From Cryobacterium sp. PH31-L1 (lineage in GTDB: Bacteria > Actinomycetota > Actinomycetes > Actinomycetales > Microbacteriaceae): a stretch of 64,000 nt of DNA. A program made the translations under genes and the position numbers. The stretch spans positions 296,452-360,451 of the forward strand of contig NZ_JASISM010000005.1 in assembly GCF_030063145.1 (NCBI RefSeq), in the 5' to 3' direction. Positions within the stretch are counted from its first letter, which is position 1. Every line of letters begins with the position of its first letter. A model generated the notes under the pieces. It was given only the letters and a program-made list of their open reading frames with translations. It did not search any database and had not been told where the DNA came from. This document shows, one piece after another, positions 1 through 8,632 of the stretch.

Positions 1-767
1 GTGCCGACAACCGCCAGGGTGAACCACAGCGTGAGCCGTCCGAATCGCCGCCGCCCCGCGTCGTCCAGCTGGCCGAGTTCGGCAATCGCCGTGGACGGGG
101 CCTCCACACCGGTGGCCAGGGCCATGGCCACCGGAAAAGCGAGCAGCACGGCCACGATGGGCAGGTGGGGAACGGTCTCCGTAATTGTTCCTTGTGCCTG
201 CGGGGTGACCCCGATGCCGTAGATAAGAACGGCCGCCATGAGGGCGATGAACGTCAGCGTCATGACAGCGAAAATGACCCGACCCAGATGGCCGAACAAC
301 GTCGCAACACCGACGACCAGCAACAAGGCCACGGCAATCTCCATGCGCCACGGAGCCAGCGCTGGAAAGTAGGCGATTGCAGCAGATGCCCCGGCCGAGA
401 CACTCACCGCAATCGTCAACACGAAGTCCACTACCAGGGCGCCGATGGGGATGAAGGACCAACCGTCGCCGAATGCCTCACCGACAGCGGCTGAGGCGCC
501 GCCGCCCTTCGGGTACCGCGAGATGAGTTGGCGGTAGTTCACGATGACGAGGGTGATGATCGCCACCACGAGACCCATCGTCGCCAGCAGCAGAGACAGA
601 TCACCGCCCAGTGCCCGCAACGCCGCTTCAACCGCATAGGCGACCGAGGATACCGGGTCGGCCATTACGGAGAAGGCAAAAGCGATGAGAAGCACACCCC
701 GGGAGGCGAACATCCGGTGAAACCGGGTGAATGGAGGGCGACGGGGCGATCGGACGAATTCGGGCAC
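1..767 (-). CDS. APC-superfamily permease, C-terminal end outside window
   Basis: Partial gene running off the left edge; about 255 residues are visible. It reads as a polytopic membrane protein: a short charged N-terminus, then a helix containing AFSVMADPVSSVAYAVEAAL, followed by at least six hydrophobic segments. The motif YPKGGGASAAVGEAFG is typical of APC-superfamily amino-acid or potassium permeases that carry a small-residue stretch after the first helices. The GTG start at 767 is chosen because GGAGGG lies seven bases upstream; an internal ATG at 713 would remove the first 18 residues without touching a helix. The substrate cannot be told from the part seen. The downstream partner, if any, lies outside the window. 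Confidence 0.8.
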   Translation of the reverse strand, partial: MPEFVRSPRRPPFTRFHRMFASRGVLLIAFAFSVMADPVSSVAYAVEAALRALGGDLSLLLATMGLVVAIITLVIVNYRQLISRYPKGGGASAAVGEAFGDGWSFIPIGALVVDFVLTIAVSVSAGASAAIAYFPALAPWRMEIAVALLLVVGVATLFGHLGRVIFAVMTLTFIALMAAVLIYGIGVTPQAQGTITETVPHLPIVAVLLAFPVAMALATGVEAPSTAIAELGQLDDAGRRRFGRLTLWFTLAVVG

Positions 768-847
768 GAACAACCCTCCAGTTGACGCTCAGCCCTGCAA
801 GCTTAGGACTCTACGACAGGGAACTGGAGCCATTGCATCCGCTTAGT

Positions 848-1423
848 TCATTGTGAACGCGCGCGGCGGCGTTCCCGCCAAGTCATGGCGGCGAGCGCCG
901 CGGCCTCGCGTTCCCGCTTCAGCCGGGCCTCCTCGATGCGGGTAGCTCGGCGCTCCCGCCAGAGCACGAGCTGTTCGTCCACGTCCCGAGTTGGCGTGAC
1001 GACGGGCGGCCCGCCCTGTAACTGCCGCCGTGCCGCCGCCACTCGGCTGTTGAAATCCCTGAGGATCTCGGTGACCGCAGCCTCAGACTGCGCGCTGTCC
1101 AGCCGCGCGTCGAGTTCGGCGTTCTCGGTGCGCAGGATGAGGGCCGACAGCCCGAGCCCCATGATCTTCTCGCTCTCGATCTTCTGGCGAATCCACCAGT
1201 CCGGGTCATACCCACGATCGAGGTTTGCGAGCGGCTTGCCCGCACCCGGCAGGTCGTCGAACTCGCCGCGACGAATGGCCTGCTGGATGGCCATTTCCAC
1301 TTACTGGGCGCGCGCTTCCATCATGGATTGCCCGGCGGTTTTCGGCTCGGGGTCGTTGTCGGTCGGCGCGGGCGTGTCGGCCGGATCGGGCGGAAGGATC
1401 CGCTTGAGTTGGTATCGAGCCAC
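848..1423 (-). pseudogene. DUF1992 (DnaJ-homologue subfamily C type) gene with internal stop
   Basis: The 3' part (848-1300, 150 residues) carries the DUF1992 signature: AIQQAIRRGEFDDLPGAGKP, then DPDWWIRQKIESEKI and a charged helical tail rich in Arg and Glu. The family normally continues upstream without a break, and here it does so in the same frame: ARYQLKR near 1400 and KTAGQSMMEARAQ just before 1303. A TAA codon at 1301-1303 separates the two where a Tyr is usual (ARAQ-stop-VEMAIQQ). GTG 1298-1300 directly after the stop could restart translation but has no Shine-Dalgarno sequence. The GTG at 1423 is a tentative original start, also without a good ribosome site, so the 5' end may be lost. 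Either a nonsense pseudogene or a shortened protein; family function is unknown. Confidence 0.75.
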
Positions 1424-1447
1424 GGTCAGTCGGGCGTCGGTGGGTGA

Positions 1448-1732
1448 CCCGTCGTAACGCTCCTTCCCTTCGACCTCCGCAATCGGTTCGTGAACGAGCT
1501 GTCCTCCGGGCAGACCCAGTTACTGGCGGTGGCCACGGCCCTCGTGCGGCCCTTCGACGTTCTCATCCTCGACGAACCGGAGCAGCGGCTGGATGCGCAC
1601 CGCCGGGATCTCATTGCCGCGGCGGTGCGCCGAGAAATCGACCGCGGCGCATCCGTTGTGATCGTCAGTTACAGCGCAGAGCTGGTGGCCCACCACCCGC
1701 AAAGCGGGGCGAATGGTATGTTATTGAAATGA
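1448..1732 (+). pseudogene. ABC transporter ATPase, C-terminal fragment
   Basis: Only the rear half of an ABC ATPase is present: an LSSGQ signature (ELSSGQTQLLAVATALV), Walker B with the following D-loop (VLILDEPEQRLDAH), and an H-loop region replaced by SVVIVSYSAELVAHH. No Walker A precedes it: the frame is closed by TGA at 1445-1447 and the upstream DNA belongs to the opposite-strand DUF1992 gene. It therefore cannot bind ATP as a normal subunit. The stop overlaps the next gene's start (ATGA at 1729), which looks like the remains of an operon in which the ATPase was translationally coupled to the downstream membrane protein. The abrupt join suggests a deletion that removed the 5' ends of both divergent genes. 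Confidence 0.7.
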
Positions 1733-2367
1733 GCGAGATCAGCGTGCCGAGCCCAGCGACGCTTCCCTCGGGCTGGCTGCGACTGGACCGGGCCGGTTGG
1801 TGGGGCACCTTCGCGGTAACTCCGCTGAACGGCATCATGCTGGGCATCGTGCCGATCAACCTCGGTACCACGACCGCTCGAAGTTTCGATATCTCTATCT
1901 GGTGGGGCTTCCTGATGGCCCTTGGAGCCATCGTGCCGGTGTTCCTAGTGCTCTACCTCGTGCAGCGACTGCGATATCCACAGCCCTGGGTGAATTTCGA
2001 CAGGAATGAACTGCGGGCCGGCCGCCGAGTCGTGCCTCTGACCGACATCGTGTGGGCCCGCCTCGATATGTTCGACCGACAGCGAGCCCACACCCGCATG
2101 CTCGCGCTACGGTTCGGCGCGGAGGGCGGTCCACGGGCATCCGTTCGCCTGCGCGGTCGTACAGGGCAGACACTCCCCGCCGAGGTGACCGCGGTCGTTG
2201 CGGAGATCATCCGCCGGTCGTTGGTTGCCGTGCCGCAGACCCCCAATGACCCGAGCGGGCGCTTTGCCCGCTACAACTATCCCGGTTCGCTCGGCCGTGC
2301 CAACGCCCTCGAGGTCGTGCTGAACCCGCCGACCATCGACGACCGAGCCCCGGTGCTGATCGCCTAA
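1729..2367 (+). CDS. hypothetical membrane-anchored protein
   Basis: 212-residue protein of unknown function. After about 30 residues come two hydrophobic segments (near residues 28-48 and 60-82, the second including WWGFLMALGAIVPVFLVLYL), then a basic turn and a soluble part with WVNFDRNELRAGRRVVPLTDIVWARLDMF, the pattern of a small PH-like or DUF-type domain on the inner face. The start ATG overlaps the stop of the truncated ABC ATPase (ATGA), so it was probably its operon partner and may now be poorly translated. Its stop overlaps the stop of the convergent EamA gene by four bases (2364-2367). Confidence 0.6.
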   Translation: MSEISVPSPATLPSGWLRLDRAGWWGTFAVTPLNGIMLGIVPINLGTTTARSFDISIWWGFLMALGAIVPVFLVLYLVQRLRYPQPWVNFDRNELRAGRRVVPLTDIVWARLDMFDRQRAHTRMLALRFGAEGGPRASVRLRGRTGQTLPAEVTAVVAEIIRRSLVAVPQTPNDPSGRFARYNYPGSLGRANALEVVLNPPTIDDRAPVLIA

Positions 2368-3383
2368 GCGGATGCGGCGGCCTTCGCCTCATCAGAGGCG
2401 GCGGCCGCGTCGCCGTGCCCGTCGCCGTGCCCGTGCGGCAGTTCCGGCTCGTCCGGCGGCAGCGCCTCGGCGGCCAGTTCGACGCGCTCCTCACCCACAG
2501 CGGCGATGCCACCCAGAATCAGGAGTCCGCCGAGCAACTGCAGCGGCGTCAGCACTTCGCCCAGTAGAAGCCAGGCGAAGAGCGACGCGAAGATAACCTC
2601 GAGCAGACCAACGAACGAGGCGAGCCTCGACCCGAGAATTCCCGCAGCCGTGATGCCGGCCGCATAGGCGATCGCGGTACTGATAATCGCCAGGGCGAGC
2701 AGCGGCACCCACCACGGCACGACCGTGCCGAGCAGGGACAGGTTACGAAGCGATGCGGTGAACGGGAGCAGGCCCGTCAGGCCGAGCAAGCCCAGCACCC
2801 CTCCCCCGACCAGCAGCCCGAAGGCTGCCAGCGCGATCGGCGGCAGGCCCTGAGCTGGGCGGGCGGCCACCACGAAGAACACCGCGCAGGCGATGGCCGC
2901 GCCGAAGGCGAACAGCACCCCCACCGGGTCGACGGCCCGAATGGCACCGGGTCCGATTACGAGCAGCAGCCCGGTGACGGCGAGAGCCGAGCCGAGCAGA
3001 ACCGTGCGGCGCGGCATCCGTTTTGACGTCACCCAGACGAAGCCGACCAGGATTAGCGGTGCGAGAAATTCGATCAGCAGCGCGGTCGAGATCGGAATGG
3101 TCTGCAGGGCGGCGAAGTAGGCCAGTTGCGTGCACGCGACACCGACGATGCCCATTCCGAGCACCCGCCAGCGGCCCAGCCACAGGGCCGCCCAACGCCC
3201 GCGCAGCGAATATAGCGCGAGCGGCAGCAGAATGAACCCGGCGGTCAACGCGCGGGCGGTCACGGCGGCCGTGGGTGACCAGCCGGCCTCGAGCATGGGC
3301 TTGACCAGTGCGCCCGAGGTGCCGAACGAAATGGCAGAGCCGGCGGCGACGATCAGGCCTCCCGGCAGGGACGAGATCTTCAT
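2364..3383 (-). CDS. EamA/DMT family transporter
   Basis: 339 residues with about ten hydrophobic helices in two homologous halves, as in EamA (RhtA/PecM-type) exporters; the first half starts GGLIVAAGSAISFGTSGALV and the second contains FASLFAWLLLGEVLTPLQLL, the usual last-helix pair of the family. Such proteins are inner-membrane exporters of amino acids or metabolites. An oddity is the C-terminal tail of about 35 residues, acidic and His-rich (HGHGDGHGD), which is not part of the EamA fold and could bind metal ions. SD-like GGAGAAG lies before ATG 3383. Family membership is firm, substrate unknown. Confidence 0.88.
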   Translation of the reverse strand: MKISSLPGGLIVAAGSAISFGTSGALVKPMLEAGWSPTAAVTARALTAGFILLPLALYSLRGRWAALWLGRWRVLGMGIVGVACTQLAYFAALQTIPISTALLIEFLAPLILVGFVWVTSKRMPRRTVLLGSALAVTGLLLVIGPGAIRAVDPVGVLFAFGAAIACAVFFVVAARPAQGLPPIALAAFGLLVGGGVLGLLGLTGLLPFTASLRNLSLLGTVVPWWVPLLALAIISTAIAYAAGITAAGILGSRLASFVGLLEVIFASLFAWLLLGEVLTPLQLLGGLLILGGIAAVGEERVELAAEALPPDEPELPHGHGDGHGDAAAASDEAKAAASA

Positions 3384-3468
3384 GCTTCTCCTTCGGACGA
3401 CACGGGCCCGTCATGGTCTAAACTGGCCTGTGCCACTGACAGTAGAACCGTTTTGTTAAGGAGTCAAC

Positions 3469-4053
3469 TTGCATTTTGCCCCTGACACCGAGGAAGCTCT
3501 CGAATTCGTGGTTCTGCTTGGCGACACGGATCCCGGGGCTTCGCGCAGCGGCCGTGACGAACTCGAAACGCTCGCCGACTTGGCCGCGCTGCTCGCGCCG
3601 ATTCCGTTCACCGGTCGCATCGACGGCGACGACGCAGAACTGTTCGACGTGCGGCAGACCCGGGCGCTGCTCCGGCGGGTCTGGACCCTCGACCGCGATG
3701 ATGCGGTCACCGAGGTCAACCGCATCCTGCGTGAGGCCAAGGCTCTCCCCCAGCTCGCCCGCCACGACGTGTCGGACTGGCACCTGCACGCGACGGTGCC
3801 CGAGGCGCCCCTCGGCGAGCGGATGCGAGTTGAGGCTGCCCTCGCACTGATCGACGTGATTCGCAGCGACGAAATGCGGCGCCTGCGCATCTGCGAAGCG
3901 GATGACTGCACCGGCCTGGTTCTCGACCTCTCCCGAAACGGGTCCAAGCGTTTCTGCAGCGTGCGCTGTGGCAACCGCATGAACATGATCGCGTTCCGCG
4001 AGCGTCAGGCCGCCGGGACTGCTGCTGAGGTCACTCCTCGCGCACAAGAATGA
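3469..4053 (+). CDS. CGNR zinc-finger protein (ABATE domain)
   Basis: 194 residues. The C-terminus has the CGNR zinc finger: two cysteines in RLRICEADDCTGLVLDLS, then KRFCSVRCGNRMNMIAFRER, giving C-x4-C...C-x3-C-G-N-R. The N-terminal 120 residues match the stress-induced/ABATE domain found with it. Such proteins are presumed DNA-binding regulators. The start is TTG 3469, supported by TTAAGGAG five bases upstream; no ATG or GTG is better placed. The 3' end overlaps the 3' end of the convergent oxidoreductase gene by 23 bases (4031-4053). Confidence 0.85.
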   Translation: MHFAPDTEEALEFVVLLGDTDPGASRSGRDELETLADLAALLAPIPFTGRIDGDDAELFDVRQTRALLRRVWTLDRDDAVTEVNRILREAKALPQLARHDVSDWHLHATVPEAPLGERMRVEAALALIDVIRSDEMRRLRICEADDCTGLVLDLSRNGSKRFCSVRCGNRMNMIAFRERQAAGTAAEVTPRAQE

Positions 4054-4999
4054 CGACGTTACCGATCTTTTGGCCGGCCGCCACGTACTCGTAGGCTTCA
4101 CGAATCTGCTCGAGCGGGTAGCTTCGATCGATCACCGGCCGAAATTCACCCGAGGTGACCAGCCCCTGCAGGAACAGGGCGTCCTCGCGCATGTCCCGGG
4201 GAATGGGAAACAGCACTCGCTTCCGGCGCAGCAGGGGCGTTGTAAGCGCCAGAACGGGGTTCTGCCACAGAGTTCCGAGCTCCGACGAAACATAGATTCC
4301 GCCCGGAACGAGGATGCGCCGGCACCGTCCGAAGGAACTCTTGCCGACAGCGTCGAGTACCACGTTGAATTCATTGTCGAGAGTGGTGAAGTCCTCCCGA
4401 AGGTAATCCACGACTCGTTCGGCTCCGAGCGATTCCACCTGGGCCAGGTGGGCGGTGGCGCAGACCGCCGTGACGCGGGCGCCGAGCTGCACCAGCAGCT
4501 GCACGGCGGCTGACCCGATGCCTCCCGTGCCGCCGTTGACCAGCACATTCTGCCCGGCCGTGACACGTGCCGCGCGAATCATGTTGAGCGCGTAGTGGGC
4601 ACCCTCGATGATCGGCGCTGCCTGCTCATACGATGTCGCGGCTGGGATCTCGGCGACGAGGCCGGTCTCGGCGATAGTCAGGTACTCAGCGTGGCCGCCG
4701 AATTTCACGCCGTTGTAGCCGAACACCCGCTGGCCGACCGCGAATGCACTGACGCCGGTACCGACGCCCACGATCTCGCCGGCGAATTCGCAGCCCAGAA
4801 TCGTCGCCCTGGGCGCTCGCAGTCCACTGAACAGCCGCACCACGAGGGGCTTGCCACTCAGAAACCCGCAGTCCGTGCGGTTGACCGTGCCGGCAAAGAC
4901 CCGCACGCGCAGCTCCCCAGTCTTCGGCGTCGGAGGCGACGCATCCTCGACGTGCACGAAGCTCGGGGGTCCGTAATGGCGGTACACGGCGGCTTTCAT
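4031..4999 (-). CDS. NAD(P)-dependent medium-chain dehydrogenase/quinone oxidoreductase
   Basis: 322 residues, a zinc-independent MDR family enzyme. The N-terminal GroES-like fold starts MKAAVYRHYGPPSFV; the Rossmann part has VLVNGGTGGIGSAAVQLLVQ (dinucleotide-binding AxxGxxG-type loop) near residue 150. The Cys/His zinc ligands of true alcohol dehydrogenases are absent, so a quinone or enone reductase role is likely. The ATG at 4999 is preferred: the frame stays open further upstream, but that stretch has no family similarity. Divergent from the small membrane protein gene at 5096. Confidence 0.85.
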   Translation of the reverse strand: MKAAVYRHYGPPSFVHVEDASPPTPKTGELRVRVFAGTVNRTDCGFLSGKPLVVRLFSGLRAPRATILGCEFAGEIVGVGTGVSAFAVGQRVFGYNGVKFGGHAEYLTIAETGLVAEIPAATSYEQAAPIIEGAHYALNMIRAARVTAGQNVLVNGGTGGIGSAAVQLLVQLGARVTAVCATAHLAQVESLGAERVVDYLREDFTTLDNEFNVVLDAVGKSSFGRCRRILVPGGIYVSSELGTLWQNPVLALTTPLLRRKRVLFPIPRDMREDALFLQGLVTSGEFRPVIDRSYPLEQIREAYEYVAAGQKIGNVVILVREE

Positions 5000-5095
5000 G
5001 CGGCACAGCGTACTCTCGAACGACAAATCGCTCCCGATCAGCCTCGGGAGCGACGCCGGCACATCCGCTAAAGACACGATTTCGTTGGCCTTTAA

Positions 5096-5407
5096 TTGCT
5101 TTTGGAAGGAATTACGCGAACCTCGTCGATAGAACATACCGAACTTCCCGCGCTAACCAATCGGCCCGTTGCCACCTGGTCACTCATGGTTTTGATGCTC
5201 ATCGTCGTGGCGCTCATACCGGACTGGACCGAATCGGGAGCGAACAGACCCCTCTGGCTTTTTGTGGTTCCCATCGTTTTGGGTTTGGGCGGTGCGGTGT
5301 TCGCTGTGCGCGCCCGTCACTTCTGGTGGGCCATTGTTTCCGCCGTCTGGGGATTCGCCCTGCTCCAAGGCCTGATCCTCGTTGTCACGCTGGTCAGCGG
5401 CCCCTGA
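5096..5407 (+). CDS. small hypothetical membrane protein
   Basis: About 100 residues with three predicted membrane segments: VLMLIVVALI, WLFVVPIVLGLGGAVFAV and AIVSAVWGFALLQGLILVV. The N-terminus is uncertain: TTG 5096 and TTG 5102 are the only early candidates, and GGAAGGAA lies after them, which may mean the true start is further in. It fits the DUF2530-like pattern of small actinobacterial membrane proteins, but that is only an impression. Divergent from the oxidoreductase gene, close to the FBP gene downstream. Confidence 0.5.
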   Translation: MLLEGITRTSSIEHTELPALTNRPVATWSLMVLMLIVVALIPDWTESGANRPLWLFVVPIVLGLGGAVFAVRARHFWWAIVSAVWGFALLQGLILVVTLVSGP

Positions 5408-5490
5408 CTCGCGTCACCGCCGCACGCGTGGCGACGCAAGCGTAGTCTGGACAAACTGCCCAAATGCCCACCCGACAGACAAGGCTTCAC

Positions 5491-5979
5491 ATGCTCCCGC
5501 TCACCGAAACGGATATCCGGGCCGCGTTCATCAACGCTTCCCTTAGTGAGCGCAAGGCCGTGACCCTGCCGTCGAACCTGGCAACGCTCGCCTGGGACAA
5601 ACTCGACTATCTCGGCTGGCGTGACCCCAAGGCACCCGGAATCGGCTACATCATCGCCCGGCTCGATGACGACCCGGTCGGGCTACTGCTGCGAGAGCGC
5701 AAGGGAAAGATGACTACGCGGCCGCAATGCTCGTGGTGCAATGACGTGCAGTTGCCCAACGATGTGGCGTTCTTCAGCACCAAACGCGCGGGGCAGGCCG
5801 GGCGAAATGGCGACACCATCGGCATTCTGGCCTGTACCAATTTCGAGTGTTCGGTGAACGTTCGTAAGCTTCCCTCGGTCGCCTACATCGGATTCGACGT
5901 TGAGGCCGCTCGGCAACAACGCATCGAAGCGCTGGGCGAGCATGTGCGCAACTTTCTGCAGGACGTGCGGGACGGCTAG
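5491..5979 (+). CDS. FBP-domain (treble-clef zinc finger) protein
   Basis: 162 residues from MLPLTETDIRAAFINAS. This is the stand-alone FBP domain related to the C-terminal zinc finger of elongation factor G-binding proteins (FusB/FusC type). The four zinc ligands are visible as CSWC near residue 80 and C..FEC in ACTNFECSVNVRKLP near residue 124. YLGWRDPK is another family hallmark. Family knowledge points to a role at the ribosome, possibly EF-G release, but this is not proven for the actinobacterial form. ATG 5491 is chosen over an in-frame ATG at 5464 because family members begin at this M-x-PLTE. Confidence 0.85.
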   Translation: MLPLTETDIRAAFINASLSERKAVTLPSNLATLAWDKLDYLGWRDPKAPGIGYIIARLDDDPVGLLLRERKGKMTTRPQCSWCNDVQLPNDVAFFSTKRAGQAGRNGDTIGILACTNFECSVNVRKLPSVAYIGFDVEAARQQRIEALGEHVRNFLQDVRDG

Positions 5980-6421
5980 CGAGTTTCGGAGTTCTTCGGG
6001 CTGACCTTGAGCCTGTCGCACTGGCCGGGCATGAGTGCAGGCTGAGCCGAATCGTCGGAGTGACGGCGGGGTTGGTCGCGAGTCGACTCAGCAAAATCTC
6101 CAGCCGCGGTCGAATATTGCACTCGGGCATCGGCGACGCGGAATGGCAGCGATGCTGGTGCGCGGAGACGTAGGACATGCGCGAACTCGCGGCACGTACT
6201 TGTGACTAGAAATCGCTTATTTCTTCGATACCGCCACATCGGCACTCAATCGCTGCTGTTACGAAATACGAGATGCTACCTACATTTGTCTCGTAGCAGT
6301 GGTACCAGTCTCGACGAATTCGGATCAGGCGGTCATACTTAGTCCTGGAAACTTAGCTGAGTTTCTCTCGCTTTTGTGTTCTATTGGCGGTAGAATGGGT
6401 GTCAAGGAGGCAATGGCGCCC
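5980..6421. other. intergenic stretch upstream of the HNH gene
   Basis: No convincing gene in 440 bases. The AT content rises after 6190 (gcttatttcttcgatac and acgaaatacgagatgctac), which is the likely promoter region of the DUF222/HNH gene, but no clean -35/-10 pair can be named. An open frame continues upstream of the chosen HNH start to a GTG at 6299 and lacks family similarity there. Confidence 0.4.
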
Positions 6422-8452
6422 ATGTTCATGGAAAACCCGAGCGAGTCCGGTTCGAACCCCGTCATTGTGGCGGTGGAGCAGGCTCGGGATGCACTGCTGG
6501 CGGCGTTGGGCGGGGTGTCGTTCGGGTTGCTGGGCGATGAAGAATCCCTGACCGTGCTGCTGGCGCTGGAGAGCGTGGGCCGGGTCGTTGACGGTGCCCG
6601 GGTGCTCTCCACGACCGACGTGCTGCGCCGCTCCGAATACTTTGATGCTGCCGCAGCGAAAGCCGCAGCCCAGGCGGCTGTTGATCAGAGTGCCGCCGCC
6701 CCGGGCGGTGCGGGTTCGAACAGTGCTGGTGCGGACAGTGCTGGTTCGGACACTGCTTCTGCGGAATCTGTGCCCCTTGAGTCTGCTGCGGCTGCTGCGG
6801 CCTCGCCGAGCGTGGCGGGTGCCGCGGCGGCTCTGGCTGCGCCGACGCTGGCCCGTCGGCTGGGCTGCCGCAGCGGCGTCGAACTGGTCTGCACCCTCGC
6901 CCGACTCTCCCGCAGCGAGGTGCGTCAGCGGTCCGCGCTCGGTGAGAAAGCCGGCCAGCGGATGCTACTCGGCCGCCCCCTCAGTCCCACCTATCCTGTT
7001 CTCGGGAAGGCGCTGCAGGGCGGGGCGCTCGGGCTGGAGCAGGCCCGCGTGATCGTGCAGGTGCTCGACGGCCTGCGCTCCGAGGTGTTGCCCCCGGACC
7101 TCGACCGGGTCGAACGCTCCCTCGTGGCGAGCGGGTCCGGGGCGATCACTCCCGAAACTGAGGGACTGCCCGGTGCCGGCATCGCCTTTGCGCCGGAACT
7201 GCTGCGGCAGCAGGGCATCCAATGGAAGGCGCGCCTCGCCCCCGACGGCACCGCACCCGGCGAAACCCCCACCGAACGGCGCAGCTGGCTCACCTTCGGC
7301 GGCCTAGCCAACGGCGGCTATAGCTTGAACGGCTGGTTCACCACCCTCGACCGCGCCATCATCGGCAACGTCTTCGATGCGTACCTGTCCGCCGCGGCGG
7401 CCAACCCGGTTCCCGGCGCCGACAGCGCCGCGACCCGGGCGACCGGCACCACCTCTGGCACGGCGTCCGGCACGAGTCGAGTTTCCAAGACCACCCCGCG
7501 GGCACGGGTCGCGTTCCGGGAGACCGAACCCGATCACGCAGACGACACGGACGAGTTCGGCGATGTCGAATCTGAGGTCGGACCTGACGTTGACGCTGGC
7601 GTCGCCGGCGCGCACCGCGGTATCGACGGCAAGAACGGCCGGAACTACAACAGCGAAGCGGCACCAGAATCGACCAGCGAGGCGCGGGACGCCTCGGCCC
7701 AGGCCACCGAAATTGGCGAGGCCCACGACTCCCTCGAGGCGGGCGTGAAAATGGAGGCCAGCGAGGCGCTCGGCACCGACCCACCCGACCCACTCAGCTC
7801 CGACCGGCTCAGCTCCGACCGGCTCAGTCCGTGCCCGCAGCAACCCGACGACACCCGCTCCCGCAGTGAAAAACAAGCCAGCATCCTGCGCGCCGTGTTC
7901 GAAGGCGCCGCCCGGCACCCCGGCACCCCCACCATGGGCGGAGCCGCCCCCACCGTGCTCGTACACATCAACATCAACGACCTCCTCGACGGCCGCGGCA
8001 CCGGCTGGATCGACGGCATCGACGGACACCTCACCACCAGCCAAGTCGACGAACTGATCTGCGCCGGCGGCTACCAACCCGCGCTGTTCGGCCAGAACGG
8101 CCAAATCCTAAACCTCGGCCGCAGCAACCGGTTCTTCACCGCCACCCAACGCCGAGCCCTCGCCGCCCGAGACGGCGGCTGCGTCATCCCCGGCTGCACC
8201 GTGCCACCACACCTGGCACAAGCGCACCACGTCATCCCCTGGCAAAAAGGCGGCCCGACCGACATCGACAACGCCGTGCTGCTCTGCAACGCCGGCCATG
8301 CCAGCATCGACACCTCCGGCTGGGAGATCGACATGCGCGACGGCCGCCCCTGGATCCGCGGCCCGCTCGTATTCGACCCCACCCAAACCTGGCGCCCCGC
8401 CGGCCAAAACCGCGCCGCCACACCCGCCGAGAAACCCCACTGGGACAAGTAG
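6422..8452 (+). CDS. DUF222 domain HNH endonuclease
   Basis: 676 residues. The DUF222 region includes LARRLGCRSGVELVCTLARL and WLTFGGLANGGYSLNGWF. The HNH nuclease is at the C-terminus: RDGGCVIPGC, AHHVIPWQKGGPTDIDNAVLLCN and GHASIDTSGW, with zinc-type Cys pairs and the catalytic HH. Two low-complexity Ala/Ser/Gly/Thr and acidic stretches interrupt it (about residues 80-145 and 320-480), typical of this rapidly evolving actinobacterial family. AAGGAGG at 6404-6410 supports ATG 6422; ATG 6413 is only two bases from it. Genes of this family are often associated with mobile 13E12-type repeats, and two short dispersed repeats lie just downstream (8511, 8576). Biological role unknown. Confidence 0.88.
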   Translation: MFMENPSESGSNPVIVAVEQARDALLAALGGVSFGLLGDEESLTVLLALESVGRVVDGARVLSTTDVLRRSEYFDAAAAKAAAQAAVDQSAAAPGGAGSNSAGADSAGSDTASAESVPLESAAAAAASPSVAGAAAALAAPTLARRLGCRSGVELVCTLARLSRSEVRQRSALGEKAGQRMLLGRPLSPTYPVLGKALQGGALGLEQARVIVQVLDGLRSEVLPPDLDRVERSLVASGSGAITPETEGLPGAGIAFAPELLRQQGIQWKARLAPDGTAPGETPTERRSWLTFGGLANGGYSLNGWFTTLDRAIIGNVFDAYLSAAAANPVPGADSAATRATGTTSGTASGTSRVSKTTPRARVAFRETEPDHADDTDEFGDVESEVGPDVDAGVAGAHRGIDGKNGRNYNSEAAPESTSEARDASAQATEIGEAHDSLEAGVKMEASEALGTDPPDPLSSDRLSSDRLSPCPQQPDDTRSRSEKQASILRAVFEGAARHPGTPTMGGAAPTVLVHININDLLDGRGTGWIDGIDGHLTTSQVDELICAGGYQPALFGQNGQILNLGRSNRFFTATQRRALAARDGGCVIPGCTVPPHLAQAHHVIPWQKGGPTDIDNAVLLCNAGHASIDTSGWEIDMRDGRPWIRGPLVFDPTQTWRPAGQNRAATPAEKPHWDK

Positions 8453-8510
8453 CGCGAACTGCACTCGGCCGACGGAATGGCTGGGCACCGCAGACAGCCA
8501 CCGCGGGACT

Positions 8511-8540
8511 ACGGCGGTCTCGACAGGCTCGACCAGCGGG
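8511..8540 (+). repeat. dispersed repeat copy R1
   Basis: Copy of the core GGCGGTCTCGACAGGCTCGA followed by CCAGCGG. The same core occurs at 8576 (same strand) and, inverted, at 59419 and 59481. The inner part GTCGAGCC/GGCTCGAC pairs imperfectly, as in REP-like elements common in Microbacteriaceae intergenic DNA. Confidence 0.75.
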
Positions 8541-8575
8541 ATGCCAGCGACCGCAGACCGACTCACGTTGCACGG

Positions 8576-8605
8576 ACGGCGGTCTCGACAGGATTGCTCA
8601 GCGGG
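8576..8605 (+). repeat. dispersed repeat copy R2 (diverged)
   Basis: Same core as R1 (ACGGCGGTCTCGACAGG) with a diverged centre (ATTGCTCAGCGGG). It lies 35 bases after R1, so the pair is a direct repeat behind the HNH gene. Confidence 0.65.
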
Positions 8606-8632
8606 TTGGGGGCGTATTAGTAGCTCTGGAGC

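Noticed and set aside
885..1457. 190-codon plus-strand frame
   Set aside because: Low-complexity Ser/Arg text, exact antisense of the DUF1992 gene.
7304..8104. 266-codon minus-strand frame inside the HNH gene
   Set aside because: Val/Gly/Ala-rich shadow of the DUF222/HNH coding frame, no domain.
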